From assembly GCF_001570605.1 (NCBI RefSeq), contig NZ_BBXG01000004.1, positions 186,001 to 250,000 of the forward strand: a stretch of DNA of 64,000 nucleotides. Direction: 5' to 3'. The notes beneath the pieces were generated by a model, which was not told where the DNA came from, ran no database searches, and saw only the letters and a program-made list of their open reading frames with translations. Every line of letters begins with the position of its first letter. The first letter of the stretch is position 1. The position numbers and the translations under genes were made by a program. This DNA comes from Herbidospora cretacea. Lineage in GTDB: Bacteria; Actinomycetota; Actinomycetes; Streptosporangiales; Streptosporangiaceae. This document shows positions 7,179 to 15,315 of the stretch, piece by piece.

Positions 7179-9389
7179 ATGCCACAGTCATCCGCGCCCG
7201 AGCTGACCCGTGAACGCGACTATGTCGCCGGCCTCTACGACCGGCTCGACCAGTTGCGGGTGCGCACCCGTGAGCAGCTCGACGGCGTGCTCGCCCAGGG
7301 CGCGTTCGGCACCCACCAGAACCGGTCGGAACGCGACAACTTCGCCGTCATGTACTCCCAGCGCCTGGCCCGCCTGTGGGCCGTCGAGCGCGGCCTGTGC
7401 TTCGGCCGCCTCGACCTCGCGCCCGGCGAGGAGGAGACCCGGTTCTACATCGGCCGCATCGGCCTGACCGACGACGAGCAGCGGCGGTTGCTGATCGACT
7501 GGCGGGCCCCGGTCGCCCAGCCGTTCTACCGCGCCACCCCGGCCGCGCCGATGGGCGTGACCCGGCGCCGCCACCTCCACATCAAGGGCCGCACGGTCGT
7601 CTCGGTCGACGACGACCTGCTCGACCTCGACAGCCTGACCGCCGCCGACCGGGCCACCCTCAACGGCGAGGCCGCCCTGCTGGCCGCCCTCTCCGAGACC
7701 CGCACCGGCCGGATGCGCGACATCGTGGCCACCATCCAGGCCGAACAAGACCGGATCATCCGGGGCGACCTGTCGGGCGTGATGGTCGTGCAGGGCGGGC
7801 CGGGCACCGGCAAGACCGTGGTCGCGCTCCACCGGGCGGCCTACCTGCTCTACACGTACAGAGAGAGGCTGGAGCGCCGAGGGGTGCTCATCGTCGGGCC
7901 GAACCTCACGTTCCTGCGCTACATCGAGCAGGTCCTGCCGTCGCTGGGCGAGACCGACGTGCTGCTGTCGACGGTGGGGGAGCTGTTCCCCGGGGTGACC
8001 GCCAGGCGCGCCGAACCGGCCGCCGCCGCGGCGCTCAAGGGCGGGCTGCGGATGGCCGACGTGCTCGCCCGCGCCATCGCCGACCGGCAGCGCATGCCCG
8101 GCAAGCCCGTCGACATCCGGCTCGACCGCTACACCCTGCGGCTCGACCGGCAGACCTTCGAGGCGGCCCGCAACCGCGCGGTCAAGTCGCGCCGCCCGCA
8201 CAACCAGGCCCGCGCGGTGTTCGTGCGGCACCTGCTCAACACGCTGACCAAGCAGGCCGCCCGCAGCCTGGGCCGGGGCATGCTCTCCGACGAGGACTTC
8301 GCCGACCTGCGCGAGGACCTGCGGACCGAGGAGCCGGTGAAGGCCGCCCTCAACAAGCTGTGGCCCTACCTGACCCCCCACCAGCTCCTCATCGGCCTGT
8401 TCACCTCCACCGAGCGCCTGCTGGCGGCCGGCCTGAGCAAGGGCGAGGCCGCGCTGCTGCTCCGCGAGCCGCCGCGCAAGGGCGAACACTGGTGGAGCGA
8501 GGCCGATGTGCCGCTGCTCGACGAGGCGGCCGAACTGCTCGGCGACATCGACGAGGGCGTGCTGCGGGCCGCCCGCCGCGCCGAGGAGGAGCGCGAGCAG
8601 CAGCTCGCCTACGCCCGCGAGGTCCTGGAGATGACCGGCCTGGCCGACATCATGGACGCCGAGCGTTTCGCCGAACGCCAGCAGGCGGAAGAGGGATATC
8701 TCACAACGGCCGAGCGCGCCGCCCGCGACCGGACGTGGGCCTTCGGGCACGTGATCGTCGACGAGGCCCAGGAACTGTCGGCGATGGCCTGGCGCACGCT
8801 CATGCGCCGCTGCCCGTCGCGGTCGATGACGATCGTCGGCGACATCGCCCAGACCGGCTCGGCGGCCGGCGCGCCGAGCTGGAAGAGCGTGCTCGACCCC
8901 TACGTCCAGGGCCGCTGGCGCGAGTCCCACCTGACCGTCAACTACCGTACGCCCGCCGAGCTGATGGCGGTCGCGGCCGACGTGCTTACCCTGGTCGACC
9001 CGGCGCTGAAGGCCCCCGACTCGGTCCGCGAGAGCGGCGAGAAGCCGACCGCCGTCCGCACCGCCGATCTGGCCGCTGACCTGCCCGGGATCATCGAGCA
9101 GCAGAAGGTTCCCGACGGCCGGCTGGTCGTGATCGTGCCCGTGGGGCTCGACGTCGGGATGCCCCACATGACCGGTCCCGAGGCGCTCGACGCCGAGGTG
9201 GCGGTGCTCACCGTGACCGAGGCGAAGGGCCTGGAGTTCGACGCGGTCGTGGTGGTCGAACCGGCGAAGATCCTGGCCGAGTCGCCGCGCGGCGCCAGCG
9301 ACCTTTACGTGGCCCTGACCAGGGCGACCCAGCGCCTTTGCGTCGTCCACACCGGCCCGTTGCCCGACGTGCTGGCCAGCCTCCGATAG
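7179..9389 (+). CDS. helD: HelD-family RNA polymerase-recycling motor ATPase
   Basis: The 736-residue SF1 UvrD/Rep-like protein lacks the usual DNA-repair context. An N-terminal coiled-coil arm (ERDYVAGLYDRLDQLR) is followed by FGRLDL and RFYIGRIGL, LLIDWRAPVAQPFYRAT, Walker A GGPGTGKT (206-213), Walker B VIVDEAQEL (Asp528-Glu529) and the helicase motifs GDIAQTGS and VTEAKGLEFDAVVV. This layout matches HelD, which pries nucleic acid from stalled RNA polymerase and can confer rifamycin tolerance in actinobacteria. A TAGAAT box 10 nt before the ATG suggests a very short leader. It could instead be the HelR paralogue; I see no rifamycin-associated element upstream. Confidence 0.85.
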   Translation: MPQSSAPELTRERDYVAGLYDRLDQLRVRTREQLDGVLAQGAFGTHQNRSERDNFAVMYSQRLARLWAVERGLCFGRLDLAPGEEETRFYIGRIGLTDDEQRRLLIDWRAPVAQPFYRATPAAPMGVTRRRHLHIKGRTVVSVDDDLLDLDSLTAADRATLNGEAALLAALSETRTGRMRDIVATIQAEQDRIIRGDLSGVMVVQGGPGTGKTVVALHRAAYLLYTYRERLERRGVLIVGPNLTFLRYIEQVLPSLGETDVLLSTVGELFPGVTARRAEPAAAAALKGGLRMADVLARAIADRQRMPGKPVDIRLDRYTLRLDRQTFEAARNRAVKSRRPHNQARAVFVRHLLNTLTKQAARSLGRGMLSDEDFADLREDLRTEEPVKAALNKLWPYLTPHQLLIGLFTSTERLLAAGLSKGEAALLLREPPRKGEHWWSEADVPLLDEAAELLGDIDEGVLRAARRAEEEREQQLAYAREVLEMTGLADIMDAERFAERQQAEEGYLTTAERAARDRTWAFGHVIVDEAQELSAMAWRTLMRRCPSRSMTIVGDIAQTGSAAGAPSWKSVLDPYVQGRWRESHLTVNYRTPAELMAVAADVLTLVDPALKAPDSVRESGEKPTAVRTADLAADLPGIIEQQKVPDGRLVVIVPVGLDVGMPHMTGPEALDAEVAVLTVTEAKGLEFDAVVVVEPAKILAESPRGASDLYVALTRATQRLCVVHTGPLPDVLASLR

Positions 9390-9451
9390 CGGCCCTTGTA
9401 CCAGCCTGTCCCACCTGCGAAAACTTGGCGTTCCCGCTGCTGGGGAGCTGG

Positions 9452-9479
9452 TTGACATCTGCGCTCAGGTCGGTAGTTT
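9452..9479 (+). promoter_or_regulatory. Consensus-like promoter in the gap after helD
   Basis: TTGACA (9452-9457) and TAGTTT (9474-9479) are separated by 16 bp. No start codon with a real gene follows. The predicted transcription start is near 9486. Confidence 0.45.
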
Positions 9480-9485
9480 GCTGCG

Positions 9486-9608
9486 GAGTCCAGCACGGGA
9501 CTGACCGGTTGGCCGTCCTCAGACATCGTCGGATTCCGCGTCCGTGACGAGCGTCACCCGCACTTCGGGGCGCTCTGTAGCTCAGCCAGGCGCGGCGCCG
9601 GCGTTTTT
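9486..9608 (+). ncRNA. Candidate small RNA
   Basis: Between the promoter at 9452-9479 and a terminator-like hairpin (GCC-A-GGC, loop GCGGC, GCC-GGC at 9585-9602, then five T at 9604-9608) lies about 120 nt without coding signal. It contains a small perfect hairpin, GTGACG-AG-CGTCAC, at 9544-9557. Promoter plus U-tailed terminator is rare in this GC-rich window, which supports an independent transcript. No known RNA family is recognised. Confidence 0.33.
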
Positions 9609-9791
9609 GTCGGGGCGGGGCACTCCATCCGGGTGGGGGGTTGGACCCGGGAAGAGTTTCAGCGCCCAGTAGACAACGGAACTCCGCGCCCGCCGCCGAC
9701 GGGACGGAACCGGTCCGAAGGGCGCTCGAGACTCTGAACCGTCTCGTGAGTTGGGCCTGGGCACGTGGCACCCGTGCCCTGTGCGTAGCCG

Positions 9792-9839
9792 GATGGTCCT
9801 TGAGTTCTCCTGTGGCCACAGGAGAACTCAAGGACCATC
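9792..9839. repeat. Perfect 48-bp palindrome with no spacer
   Basis: Positions 9792-9815 are exactly mirrored by 9816-9839. The half-site begins GATGGTCCTTGAG and ends TCCTGTGG. There is no loop, so in DNA it could extrude as a cruciform, and in RNA it would form a 22-bp hairpin. It lies in the 556-bp non-coding gap between helD and lnt, 107 bp before the lnt start. It may be a bidirectional terminator, a dispersed palindromic element or a protein-binding site. The rest of 9609-9945 shows no gene. Confidence 0.9.
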
Positions 9840-9945
9840 GCTGTTCTTCCGGCCGATTCCTGACGCGGGCTTTCCTGTTTTGGGGCCCGCCGTCCGGCGC
9901 GGTAGCGTTCCGACCAGCCCCATTCGGTCTGGTTCAAGGAGACGC

Positions 9946-11505
9946 GTGCTCGCAACGGCGACCGTACGGTCGACCGCCCCGGCGTTCGCCCCACCCACGT
10001 GGGCGCGCGCGGCGCTCGCCGTCGCCGGCGGCCTGCTGATCTTCCTGGCCTTCCCGCCGCTCGGCTGGTGGTTCCTCGCCCCGCTCGGCGTCGCCCCGGT
10101 GGTCCTGTCGGTGTACGGCCTGCGTCCCCGCCGGGCCCTGTGGATCGGCTACCTGGCGGGCCTGGCCTTCATGCTCCCCGCCATGGCGTGGGTGCGGCCC
10201 ATCGGAGAAGACGCCTGGCTGGCCCTGGTCGCCATTGAGAGCGTTTTCTGGGCCGTCCAGGCCCTCCTGGTCTCCCTGGTGATCCGGATGCGGCTGTGGC
10301 CGCTCTGGGTGGCGTGCCTGTGGGTGCTCCAGGAGTGGGGGCGCAGCACGTTCCCCGTCGGCGGGTTCCCGTGGGCCCGCCTGGCCTTCTCCCAGGGCAC
10401 GTCCCCCTACCTGAAGTACGCCTCCCTCGGCGGCGCCCCGTTTGTAACTTTCACCGTCGCCCTGACCGGTTGCCTGCTCGCCTACCTGGGCGTCCACCTC
10501 TTCACCCGCGACTACCGCGAGCGCGTGGTCGCACTGACGGCGGCCGGGGTGATAGCCCTACCGGTGGTGGGGATGCTCATCCCCCTCCAGGTCGACGAGG
10601 GCAAGACGGTGAACATCGGGGTGATCCAGGGCAGCGTGCCCGGCAGGGAAGGGCTTGGCTTCTCCGCGACCGAGCCCGCCGTCGTGCTCAAGAACCACGC
10701 CGACGAGACCCACCGGCTGGCCGAGGCGGTCAGGGCCGGGAAGTACCCCAGGCCCGACCTGGTGGTCTGGCCGGAGAACTCGACCGACATCGACCCCTAC
10801 CGCAGCCCCGAGGCCTACTCGATCATCGACGCCGCCGTGAAGGACATCGGCGTGCCGGTGCTCGTCGGGGCCGTGGTGTCGCTCGGCGACGACGCGCGGG
10901 CGACCCGCAGCATCGTGTGGGACCCGGTCACCGGGCCCGGCGCCCACTACGACAAGCAGAAGCTGGTGCCGTTCGGGGAGTTCACGCCGTACAAGGACCT
11001 GGTCCTGTCGCTGTTCGAGCGGGCCGCCCTCGTCGGGAAGCAGTCGATCCCCGGTGACAAGCCGGGCGACCTCAAGGTCGGGCCGGTCACCGTCGGGGCC
11101 GTGAGCTGCTACGAGGTGGCCTTCGACACCGTCGTCAACGGGACCGTCCGCGCGGGCGGCTCGCCCCTGGTGGTGCAGACCAACAACGCGACCTACGAAC
11201 TGTCCAGCCTGCCGCCGCAGCAGCTCGCCATGTCCCGGATCCGGGCGGTCGAGCACAACCGCGCGGTGATCCCGGTCGCGACGACCGGCATCTCCGCCCA
11301 CGTCGCCCCCGACGGGGACATCCTGTGGGAGACGCCCGAACTCGTGGCGACGAGCACCGTGGTGACGGCTCAGGTGCGCACGCGTGACACCCTCGCGACT
11401 CGGGTAGGTGTTTGGCCCGAGATCATAATGATGTTGGCGGGAACGGGCGCTGTCGTCGCCGCAGCGGCCGCCGGGGTCGCCGCCCGGCGCAGCCGGCGGG
11501 ACTAG
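9946..11505 (+). CDS. lnt: Apolipoprotein N-acyltransferase
   Basis: A 519-residue membrane enzyme that adds the third acyl chain to lipoproteins. About six hydrophobic segments fill residues 15-215, followed by a nitrilase-like extracytoplasmic domain and one C-terminal membrane segment. The nitrilase catalytic triad is present: Glu277 (WPENS), Lys337 (HYDKQKLVPFGEF) and Cys388 (VSCYEVAF). GTG 9946 has AAGGAGA 5 nt upstream. The polyprenol-phosphate mannosyltransferase gene follows after 9 nt; in mycobacteria the two activities are fused in Ppm1, so the pair is an unfused version. Confidence 0.94.
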   Translation: MLATATVRSTAPAFAPPTWARAALAVAGGLLIFLAFPPLGWWFLAPLGVAPVVLSVYGLRPRRALWIGYLAGLAFMLPAMAWVRPIGEDAWLALVAIESVFWAVQALLVSLVIRMRLWPLWVACLWVLQEWGRSTFPVGGFPWARLAFSQGTSPYLKYASLGGAPFVTFTVALTGCLLAYLGVHLFTRDYRERVVALTAAGVIALPVVGMLIPLQVDEGKTVNIGVIQGSVPGREGLGFSATEPAVVLKNHADETHRLAEAVRAGKYPRPDLVVWPENSTDIDPYRSPEAYSIIDAAVKDIGVPVLVGAVVSLGDDARATRSIVWDPVTGPGAHYDKQKLVPFGEFTPYKDLVLSLFERAALVGKQSIPGDKPGDLKVGPVTVGAVSCYEVAFDTVVNGTVRAGGSPLVVQTNNATYELSSLPPQQLAMSRIRAVEHNRAVIPVATTGISAHVAPDGDILWETPELVATSTVVTAQVRTRDTLATRVGVWPEIIMMLAGTGAVVAAAAAGVAARRSRRD

Positions 11506-11514
11506 GAGGAGCCG

Positions 11515-12258
11515 ATGGACCGGACGTTTGGGCGCGTGCTCGTGATCGTTCCCACCTACAACGAGCGCGACAACCTGCCGCGCATCGTCGAACGGCTGCG
11601 CTCGGCGCTGCCCGACGCCGACCTCCTGGTGGCCGACGACAACAGCCCCGACGGCACCGGCAAGATCGCCGACGAGATCGCCGAGCGCGACGACCACGTC
11701 CACGTCCTCCACCGGCCCGGCAAGCAGGGCCTGGGCGCCGCCTACATCGCCGGCTTCCAGTGGGGCCTCGACCGCGACTACGACGTCCTCATCGAGATCG
11801 ACGCCGACGGCTCCCACCAGCCCGAGGAGCTCCACAAGCTGCTCGCGGCCGTCGAGGGGGGCGCCGACCTGGCGATCGGGTCGCGGTGGGTGCCCGGCGG
11901 GAAGGTCGTCAACTGGCCGACGTCGCGGGAGTTCCTGTCTCGGGGGGCCAACACGTACACGCGGATCATGCTCGGCATGCCGGTCCGCGACGCGACCGCC
12001 GGCTTCCGCGCCTACCGCGCCACCACCCTGCGCAAGATCGGCGTCGAGGGCGTGCAGTCGCAGGGCTACTGCTTCCAGGTCGACCTCACCCTGCGCACGG
12101 TCCGCGAGGGCCTGCGCATCACCGAGGTGCCCATCACCTTCGTCGACCGGGCCGTCGGGCAGAGCAAGATGAGCCGCGACGTGATGACCGAGGCGCTGTG
12201 GCGCATCAGCGTGTGGGGCGTCACGGGCCTGCCGGGGCGGTTGCGGCGCCGGCGGTAA
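11515..12258 (+). CDS. Polyprenol monophosphomannose synthase (GT2, Ppm1/DPM1 type)
   Basis: A 247-residue family 2 glycosyltransferase with the DPM1 pattern: VIVPTYNERDNLPRIV, the nucleotide-binding ADDNSPDGTG, the metal-binding DADGSHQPE, and the C-terminal GYCFQVDLTLRTVREGLRI then EVPITFVDRAVGQSKM. It should transfer mannose from GDP-mannose to polyprenyl phosphate at the inner membrane, supplying donors for lipoglycans or protein O-mannosylation. There is no membrane anchor, consistent with recruitment by the adjacent Lnt membrane protein. The RBS AGGAGGAG overlaps the lnt stop. Confidence 0.93.
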   Translation: MDRTFGRVLVIVPTYNERDNLPRIVERLRSALPDADLLVADDNSPDGTGKIADEIAERDDHVHVLHRPGKQGLGAAYIAGFQWGLDRDYDVLIEIDADGSHQPEELHKLLAAVEGGADLAIGSRWVPGGKVVNWPTSREFLSRGANTYTRIMLGMPVRDATAGFRAYRATTLRKIGVEGVQSQGYCFQVDLTLRTVREGLRITEVPITFVDRAVGQSKMSRDVMTEALWRISVWGVTGLPGRLRRRR

Positions 12259-12749
12259 GGCCGCGCCGCAGTCGGATTCACGGGGCGGTATGGCCCCCTC
12301 CATGCGTGGACGTCCCTGGCCTGGGTCGGCGTCGCCCTGATGCGGGCTTGAAATCATGATCCCGGTGCCGCGGTGACAGCGGTGGCCAGCACCAGCGGTG
12401 TCATGCCTTGATCGGCGTCGGCGAGGCGGTGTGGCGGGGGCGGTTCCCGCTACGAGTGGGAATGTCATGCTGCGACTGAGACGCGAGGCGGCGTGACACG
12501 CCGGCGTGGGGGAATGGCCCACGCTGCGGGCATGGGTGGTGTGGTGGGTAGCTTGGGTGCGCCGCCGGTCCGGTGGGGTGGTTTCGCCGTTGGCGGTAAG
12601 GTTTACGCCGCTCGTTGGATGGGCGAAGCGATGTGGCCAGCGGTTCCGTCGTCGCCTCGACGAGGTTTACGCCTGCGGCTGAGCGGGGAACCCGGGTTCC
12701 GCGCGGGTGCGTTGGAACCCCCGTAGGCTCGCGTGTGGAGGTGTGGCGA
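12259..12749. other. 491-bp gap without a recognisable gene
   Basis: No reading frame here has a plausible start or resembles a known protein. It contains small palindromes: GGCGTG-A-CACGCC at 12490-12502 and a perfect 14-bp GGAACCCGGGTTCC at 12687-12700. TAGGCT at 12724-12729 may be a -10 for fxsA. The sequence is G/T-rich on the plus strand and looks like decayed or regulatory DNA. Confidence 0.5.
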
Positions 12750-13229
12750 ATGCTGCGGATCGGGCTTTTCCTGGCGTTTCTCGTGGTGCCCGTTGTGGAG
12801 ATCTGGCTTTTGATCCAGATCGGTGAGGTCATCGGTGGGTGGACCACCGTCGGGTTGCTGATCGCCGACAGCCTGCTGGGGGGCTGGCTGGTGCGGCGTG
12901 AGGGCCGCCGGGCCTGGAGCGCGCTGCAGAAGGCGATCGAGTCGGGCCGCATGCCCGACAAGGAGCTCGCCGACGGCGCGTTGATCGTGGCGGGCGGCGC
13001 GCTGCTGCTGACCCCCGGTTTCTTCACCGACATCTTCGGCTTCTTCATGATCCTTCCGTTCACCCGGCCGTTCGCCCGGCGCGGCGCGGCCTGGTTCCTC
13101 GGACGCCGCGTGAAGGCGATGGCGGCCCGTTCGCCCTACGCGCCGTTCATCACGGGCCTGCCCCCGCAGGATGCCCGCCGTGACCGCCCGCGCGAGAACG
13201 TGGTGCGCGGCGAGGTCGTCGACGACTGA
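12750..13229 (+). CDS. fxsA: FxsA-family membrane protein
   Basis: A 159-residue membrane protein of the FxsA (suppressor of F exclusion of phage T7) family. It has an N-terminal hydrophobic helix (IGLFLAFLVVPVVEIWLLI), a GGWTTVGLLIADSLLGGWL segment, the family signature ADGALIVAGGALLLTPGFFTD and a further helix IFGFFMILPF. Function in actinomycetes is unknown. ATG 12750 has GGAGG 8 nt upstream. The C-terminal tail is charged and probably cytoplasmic. Confidence 0.92.
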   Translation: MLRIGLFLAFLVVPVVEIWLLIQIGEVIGGWTTVGLLIADSLLGGWLVRREGRRAWSALQKAIESGRMPDKELADGALIVAGGALLLTPGFFTDIFGFFMILPFTRPFARRGAAWFLGRRVKAMAARSPYAPFITGLPPQDARRDRPRENVVRGEVVDD

Positions 13230-13294
13230 CGTGAACCCTCCGGGCGGCTCGCGGTGATAGCTGGACGTCAAGCCGCACCGCCCGAGAGGATCCC

Positions 13295-13849
13295 ATGAGG
13301 GATGCCATTGCGACGGCCGGGGACAACGACCTCATCCAGCGTTCCCTGGCCGAGCCCGAGTGCTTCGCCGCCCTGTTCGACCGGCACGCACCCCATTTAC
13401 ACGCCTACGTGGCCCGTCGGCTGGGCCCCGACGCGGCCGACGACGTCGTCTCCGACACTTTCCTGGACGCCTTCCGCCGCCGCCACGTCTACTCAGGTCA
13501 CCACACCGACGCCCGGCCGTGGCTCTACGGGATCGCGTCCAACCTGATCGGCAAGCACCGCCGCAGGGAGACGGCCCGCTACCGCGCCTACGCCCGCAGC
13601 GGCCCGGACGAGACGATCGCCGCCCTCGTCGAGGAGGGCGTGACCACGCTCGCCGTGAACCGGCCCCTGCTGCGTGCCCTGGCGGCGCTGAAATCCGGCG
13701 ACCGCGACGTGTTGCTGCTGGTCGCGTGGGCCCAGTTCACCTACGGGGAGGTGGCGCTGGCCCTGTCGATCCCGGTCGGGACGGTCCGCTCCCGCCTGAA
13801 CCGCGCCCGGACCAGGGTCAGGGCCGCGCTGGAGGCGCCCGATGCGTGA
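13295..13849 (+). CDS. ECF-type RNA polymerase sigma factor
   Basis: A 184-residue sigma-70 group IV protein. Region 2 spans about 25-90 (FAALFDRHAP, DAADDVVSDTFLDAFRRR, ARPWLYGIASNLIGKHRRR) and region 4 about 125-180 (ALKSGDRDVLLLVAW, GEVALALSIPVGTVRSRLNRAR). No anti-sigma zinc-binding HxxxCxxC protein is adjacent; instead a CU044_5270-type membrane protein follows, as is typical of this actinomycete subgroup. The RBS GAGAGG precedes ATG 13295. Its TGA is embedded in an ATGCGTGA overlap with a mini-ORF. Confidence 0.92.
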   Translation: MRDAIATAGDNDLIQRSLAEPECFAALFDRHAPHLHAYVARRLGPDAADDVVSDTFLDAFRRRHVYSGHHTDARPWLYGIASNLIGKHRRRETARYRAYARSGPDETIAALVEEGVTTLAVNRPLLRALAALKSGDRDVLLLVAWAQFTYGEVALALSIPVGTVRSRLNRARTRVRAALEAPDA

Positions 13850-13928
13850 CCTCAGGACCGTTGCGAGGGGTCCGCTGTCCACTGCCGGCGCCGATGGATG
13901 GACGACCCCGGAGGCCGTCGATGCGTGA
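13842..13928 (+). CDS. 28-codon mini-ORF linking the sigma factor and CU044_5270 gene
   Basis: ATG 13842 lies in ATGCGTGA, overlapping the sigma stop, and has GGAGG 6 nt upstream. The frame runs 28 codons (MRDLRTVARGPLSTAG, then a T-T-P-E-A-V-D-A end) and stops inside a second ATGCGTGA that contains the next gene's ATG. Both junctions share the layout GGAGG-N6-ATGCGTGA. It probably arose by a 79-bp duplication of the gene start. It may be a translation relay or a decayed start; a functional peptide is not implied. Confidence 0.35.
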   Translation: MRDLRTVARGPLSTAGADGWTTPEAVDA

Positions 13929-14835
13929 TCTTGAGACCCTGTTCGAACGCCCCCCGGCCGGTGAGACCGACCTGGCCCACGCCCGTGCCCGGTTCGTGGC
14001 CGCCGCGGCGAGGAGCCGCCCCCGGGGGTGGCGGAACCGGCTGGGGCCGCTGCTGGCGGCGCTGGCGACCGCGCTGGTGGGCGTGACGGCGGCGGTGCTG
14101 CTGCGCCCGGTCCCGGCCGCCTTCCCGCCGCCGCCCGACCCGCCTGCGCGCCTCGACGCCCGGCAGGTGCTGCTGAAGGCCGCCGACGCCATGCTCAACC
14201 GGCCGCTGCGACTGGAGGCGAAGCCCGGCGAGTTCTTCCACGAGGGCCTGACCCATCGGTCCTGGGAGACGCCCGGAGGTGAGGTCACGTCCGGATGGAG
14301 CGAGAACTGGCTCCCGGCCGACGGCCGGGGTCCGTGGTTGTATTTCAACGGGATGGGCCAGGAAGTGCTCTTCTCGGAGCTCTGCTCCCGCCGCGACCCG
14401 GACAGGTGGTCACCCGATCTGCGGGCCGAGGTCACGCGTTCGGGGTCGCCCTCCTTGCGGTTCCGGGAGGTTCTCAGTCTCCTCGCGTCGGCGAACTTCC
14501 ACCCCGGCCGCGCGGCCGACCTGCTGAGGCTGGCGGCCGGACTGCCCGGCATCTCGGCCACGCACGCCCGCTACACCGCCGCCGGCCAACCGGCGATCAC
14601 CGTCGGTGTCGACGGCGACGGTTTCCGCGAGGAGCTGATCTTCGAGCCGGGCAGCTATGCGCTGCAGGGTCAGCAGATGGTGATCACTCGCCCGACCGTC
14701 CAGCGCCAAGGCGGCAAGACCCTCCCCGCGGGCGCCGTCTCCGGGCAGGCGATCACCTTGCTGGCCGTGGAGCCGGAGCTGCCGAAGACCCCCGCCGGAC
14801 GGAAACGGATGACCATGAAGACGCCATGTGGCTGA
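13921..14835 (+). CDS. CU044_5270-type membrane-anchored protein paired with the ECF sigma factor
   Basis: A 304-residue protein with a short cytoplasmic N-terminus (MRDLETLFERPPAGETDLAH), one membrane segment at about residues 44-62 (LGPLLAALATALVGVTAAVLL), a proline-rich stretch and a large extracytoplasmic domain. The organisation is that of CU044_5270 family proteins found next to ECF sigma factors in Streptosporangiales-type actinomycetes. The cytoplasmic tail may act as an anti-sigma element, but no zinc motif is present. GGAGG precedes ATG 13921 by 6 nt. Only 71 bp separate it from the sigma gene, so the two should be co-expressed. Confidence 0.78.
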   Translation: MRDLETLFERPPAGETDLAHARARFVAAAARSRPRGWRNRLGPLLAALATALVGVTAAVLLRPVPAAFPPPPDPPARLDARQVLLKAADAMLNRPLRLEAKPGEFFHEGLTHRSWETPGGEVTSGWSENWLPADGRGPWLYFNGMGQEVLFSELCSRRDPDRWSPDLRAEVTRSGSPSLRFREVLSLLASANFHPGRAADLLRLAAGLPGISATHARYTAAGQPAITVGVDGDGFREELIFEPGSYALQGQQMVITRPTVQRQGGKTLPAGAVSGQAITLLAVEPELPKTPAGRKRMTMKTPCG

Positions 14836-14850
14836 CGTCCTAACGCGACA

Positions 14851-14881
14851 GGGCGCCTTCCGGATGATCCGGAAGGCGCCC
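14851..14881. terminator. Bidirectional hairpin terminator
   Basis: Fifteen-bp perfect arms (GGGCGCCTTCCGGAT and its complement) flank one base. It lies between the convergent CU044_5270-type gene and rbpA and would serve both. There is no T-run, as is common for actinomycete terminators. Confidence 0.85.
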
Positions 14882-14904
14882 TCGCGTCGGTGGTGGGTCG
14901 GGGC

Positions 14905-15249
14905 CTACGCGCTCTTGCGCCGCTGTGCCCGCAGGATGGCCAGTCGCTCGTTCAGGACCTCTTCGAGGTCTTCGATCGAGCGGCGCTCCAGCAGCATGTC
15001 CCAGTGGGTGCGTGGGGGCTTGGCCTTCTTCTGCTGGGGCTGCTCGGCGTCGACCCGGAGAGCGGGGGAGCCGCAGTGACGGCACTCCCAGCTCGCGGGG
15101 ATCTCGGCCTCAGCGGCCAGCGGAACGGTGGTGTGGTGACCCCTGGGGCAGGTGTAGGACACCTCCTGGCGGGGTGCCAGATCGGTGTTGCGGTCGTTCT
15201 CGTAGCTGGTCGCGCCGAGCCGGGTACCGCGAAGTGCACGCTCGCCCAT
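14905..15249 (-). CDS. rbpA: RNA polymerase-binding protein RbpA
   Basis: The 114-residue protein is a clear RbpA. An N-terminal tail (MGERALRGTRLGATSYENDR) is followed by the core domain with zinc-type ligands Cys34, His38, Cys56 and Cys59, a basic linker (QQKKAKPPRTHWDM) and the sigma-interaction domain LLERRSIEDLEEVLNERL. RbpA binds the housekeeping sigma factor and stabilises open complexes in actinobacteria. AGGAGG precedes ATG 15249. An exact sigma-R type promoter lies upstream, which matches the known thiol-stress control of rbpA in Streptomyces. Confidence 0.97.
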   Translation of the reverse strand: MGERALRGTRLGATSYENDRNTDLAPRQEVSYTCPRGHHTTVPLAAEAEIPASWECRHCGSPALRVDAEQPQQKKAKPPRTHWDMLLERRSIEDLEEVLNERLAILRAQRRKSA

Positions 15250-15270
15250 GTTCTAAGCCTCCTGAGATCC

Positions 15271-15299
15271 CCCTATACGACAACAGCTATAGAGGGGTT
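15271..15299 (-). promoter_or_regulatory. Hairpin in the rbpA leader
   Basis: The transcribed strand reads CCCCTCTATA, an 10-nt loop region, then TATAGGGGG, forming a stem with one bulged base just upstream of the AGGAGG ribosome site. It may tune translation; no riboswitch class is recognised. Confidence 0.35.
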
Positions 15300-15315
15300 G
15301 GTCTCCACCATGTAC

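Noticed and set aside
9568-9667. tRNA-like segment: GGGCGCT pairing with AGCGCCC and an internal GTAGCTCAG
   Set aside because: The D-arm and T-arm spacing do not fit a tRNA, there is no TTCRA loop in place and no CCA, and the middle contains a terminator-like hairpin.
9751-9945. N-terminal extension of Lnt by 65 residues
   Set aside because: It would run through the 48-bp palindrome and lacks a ribosome site; GTG 9946 with AAGGAGA is clearly the start.
12687-12713. Sigma-R-like promoter GGGAAC-N19-GTT before fxsA
   Set aside because: The spacer is 19 rather than 18 and the last -35 base differs; the GGAAC is better explained by a palindrome.
12259-12749. Decayed protein gene before fxsA (a short minus-strand MTPLVLATAV-like stretch)
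   Set aside because: Only about ten residues look protein-like and no second segment supports it.
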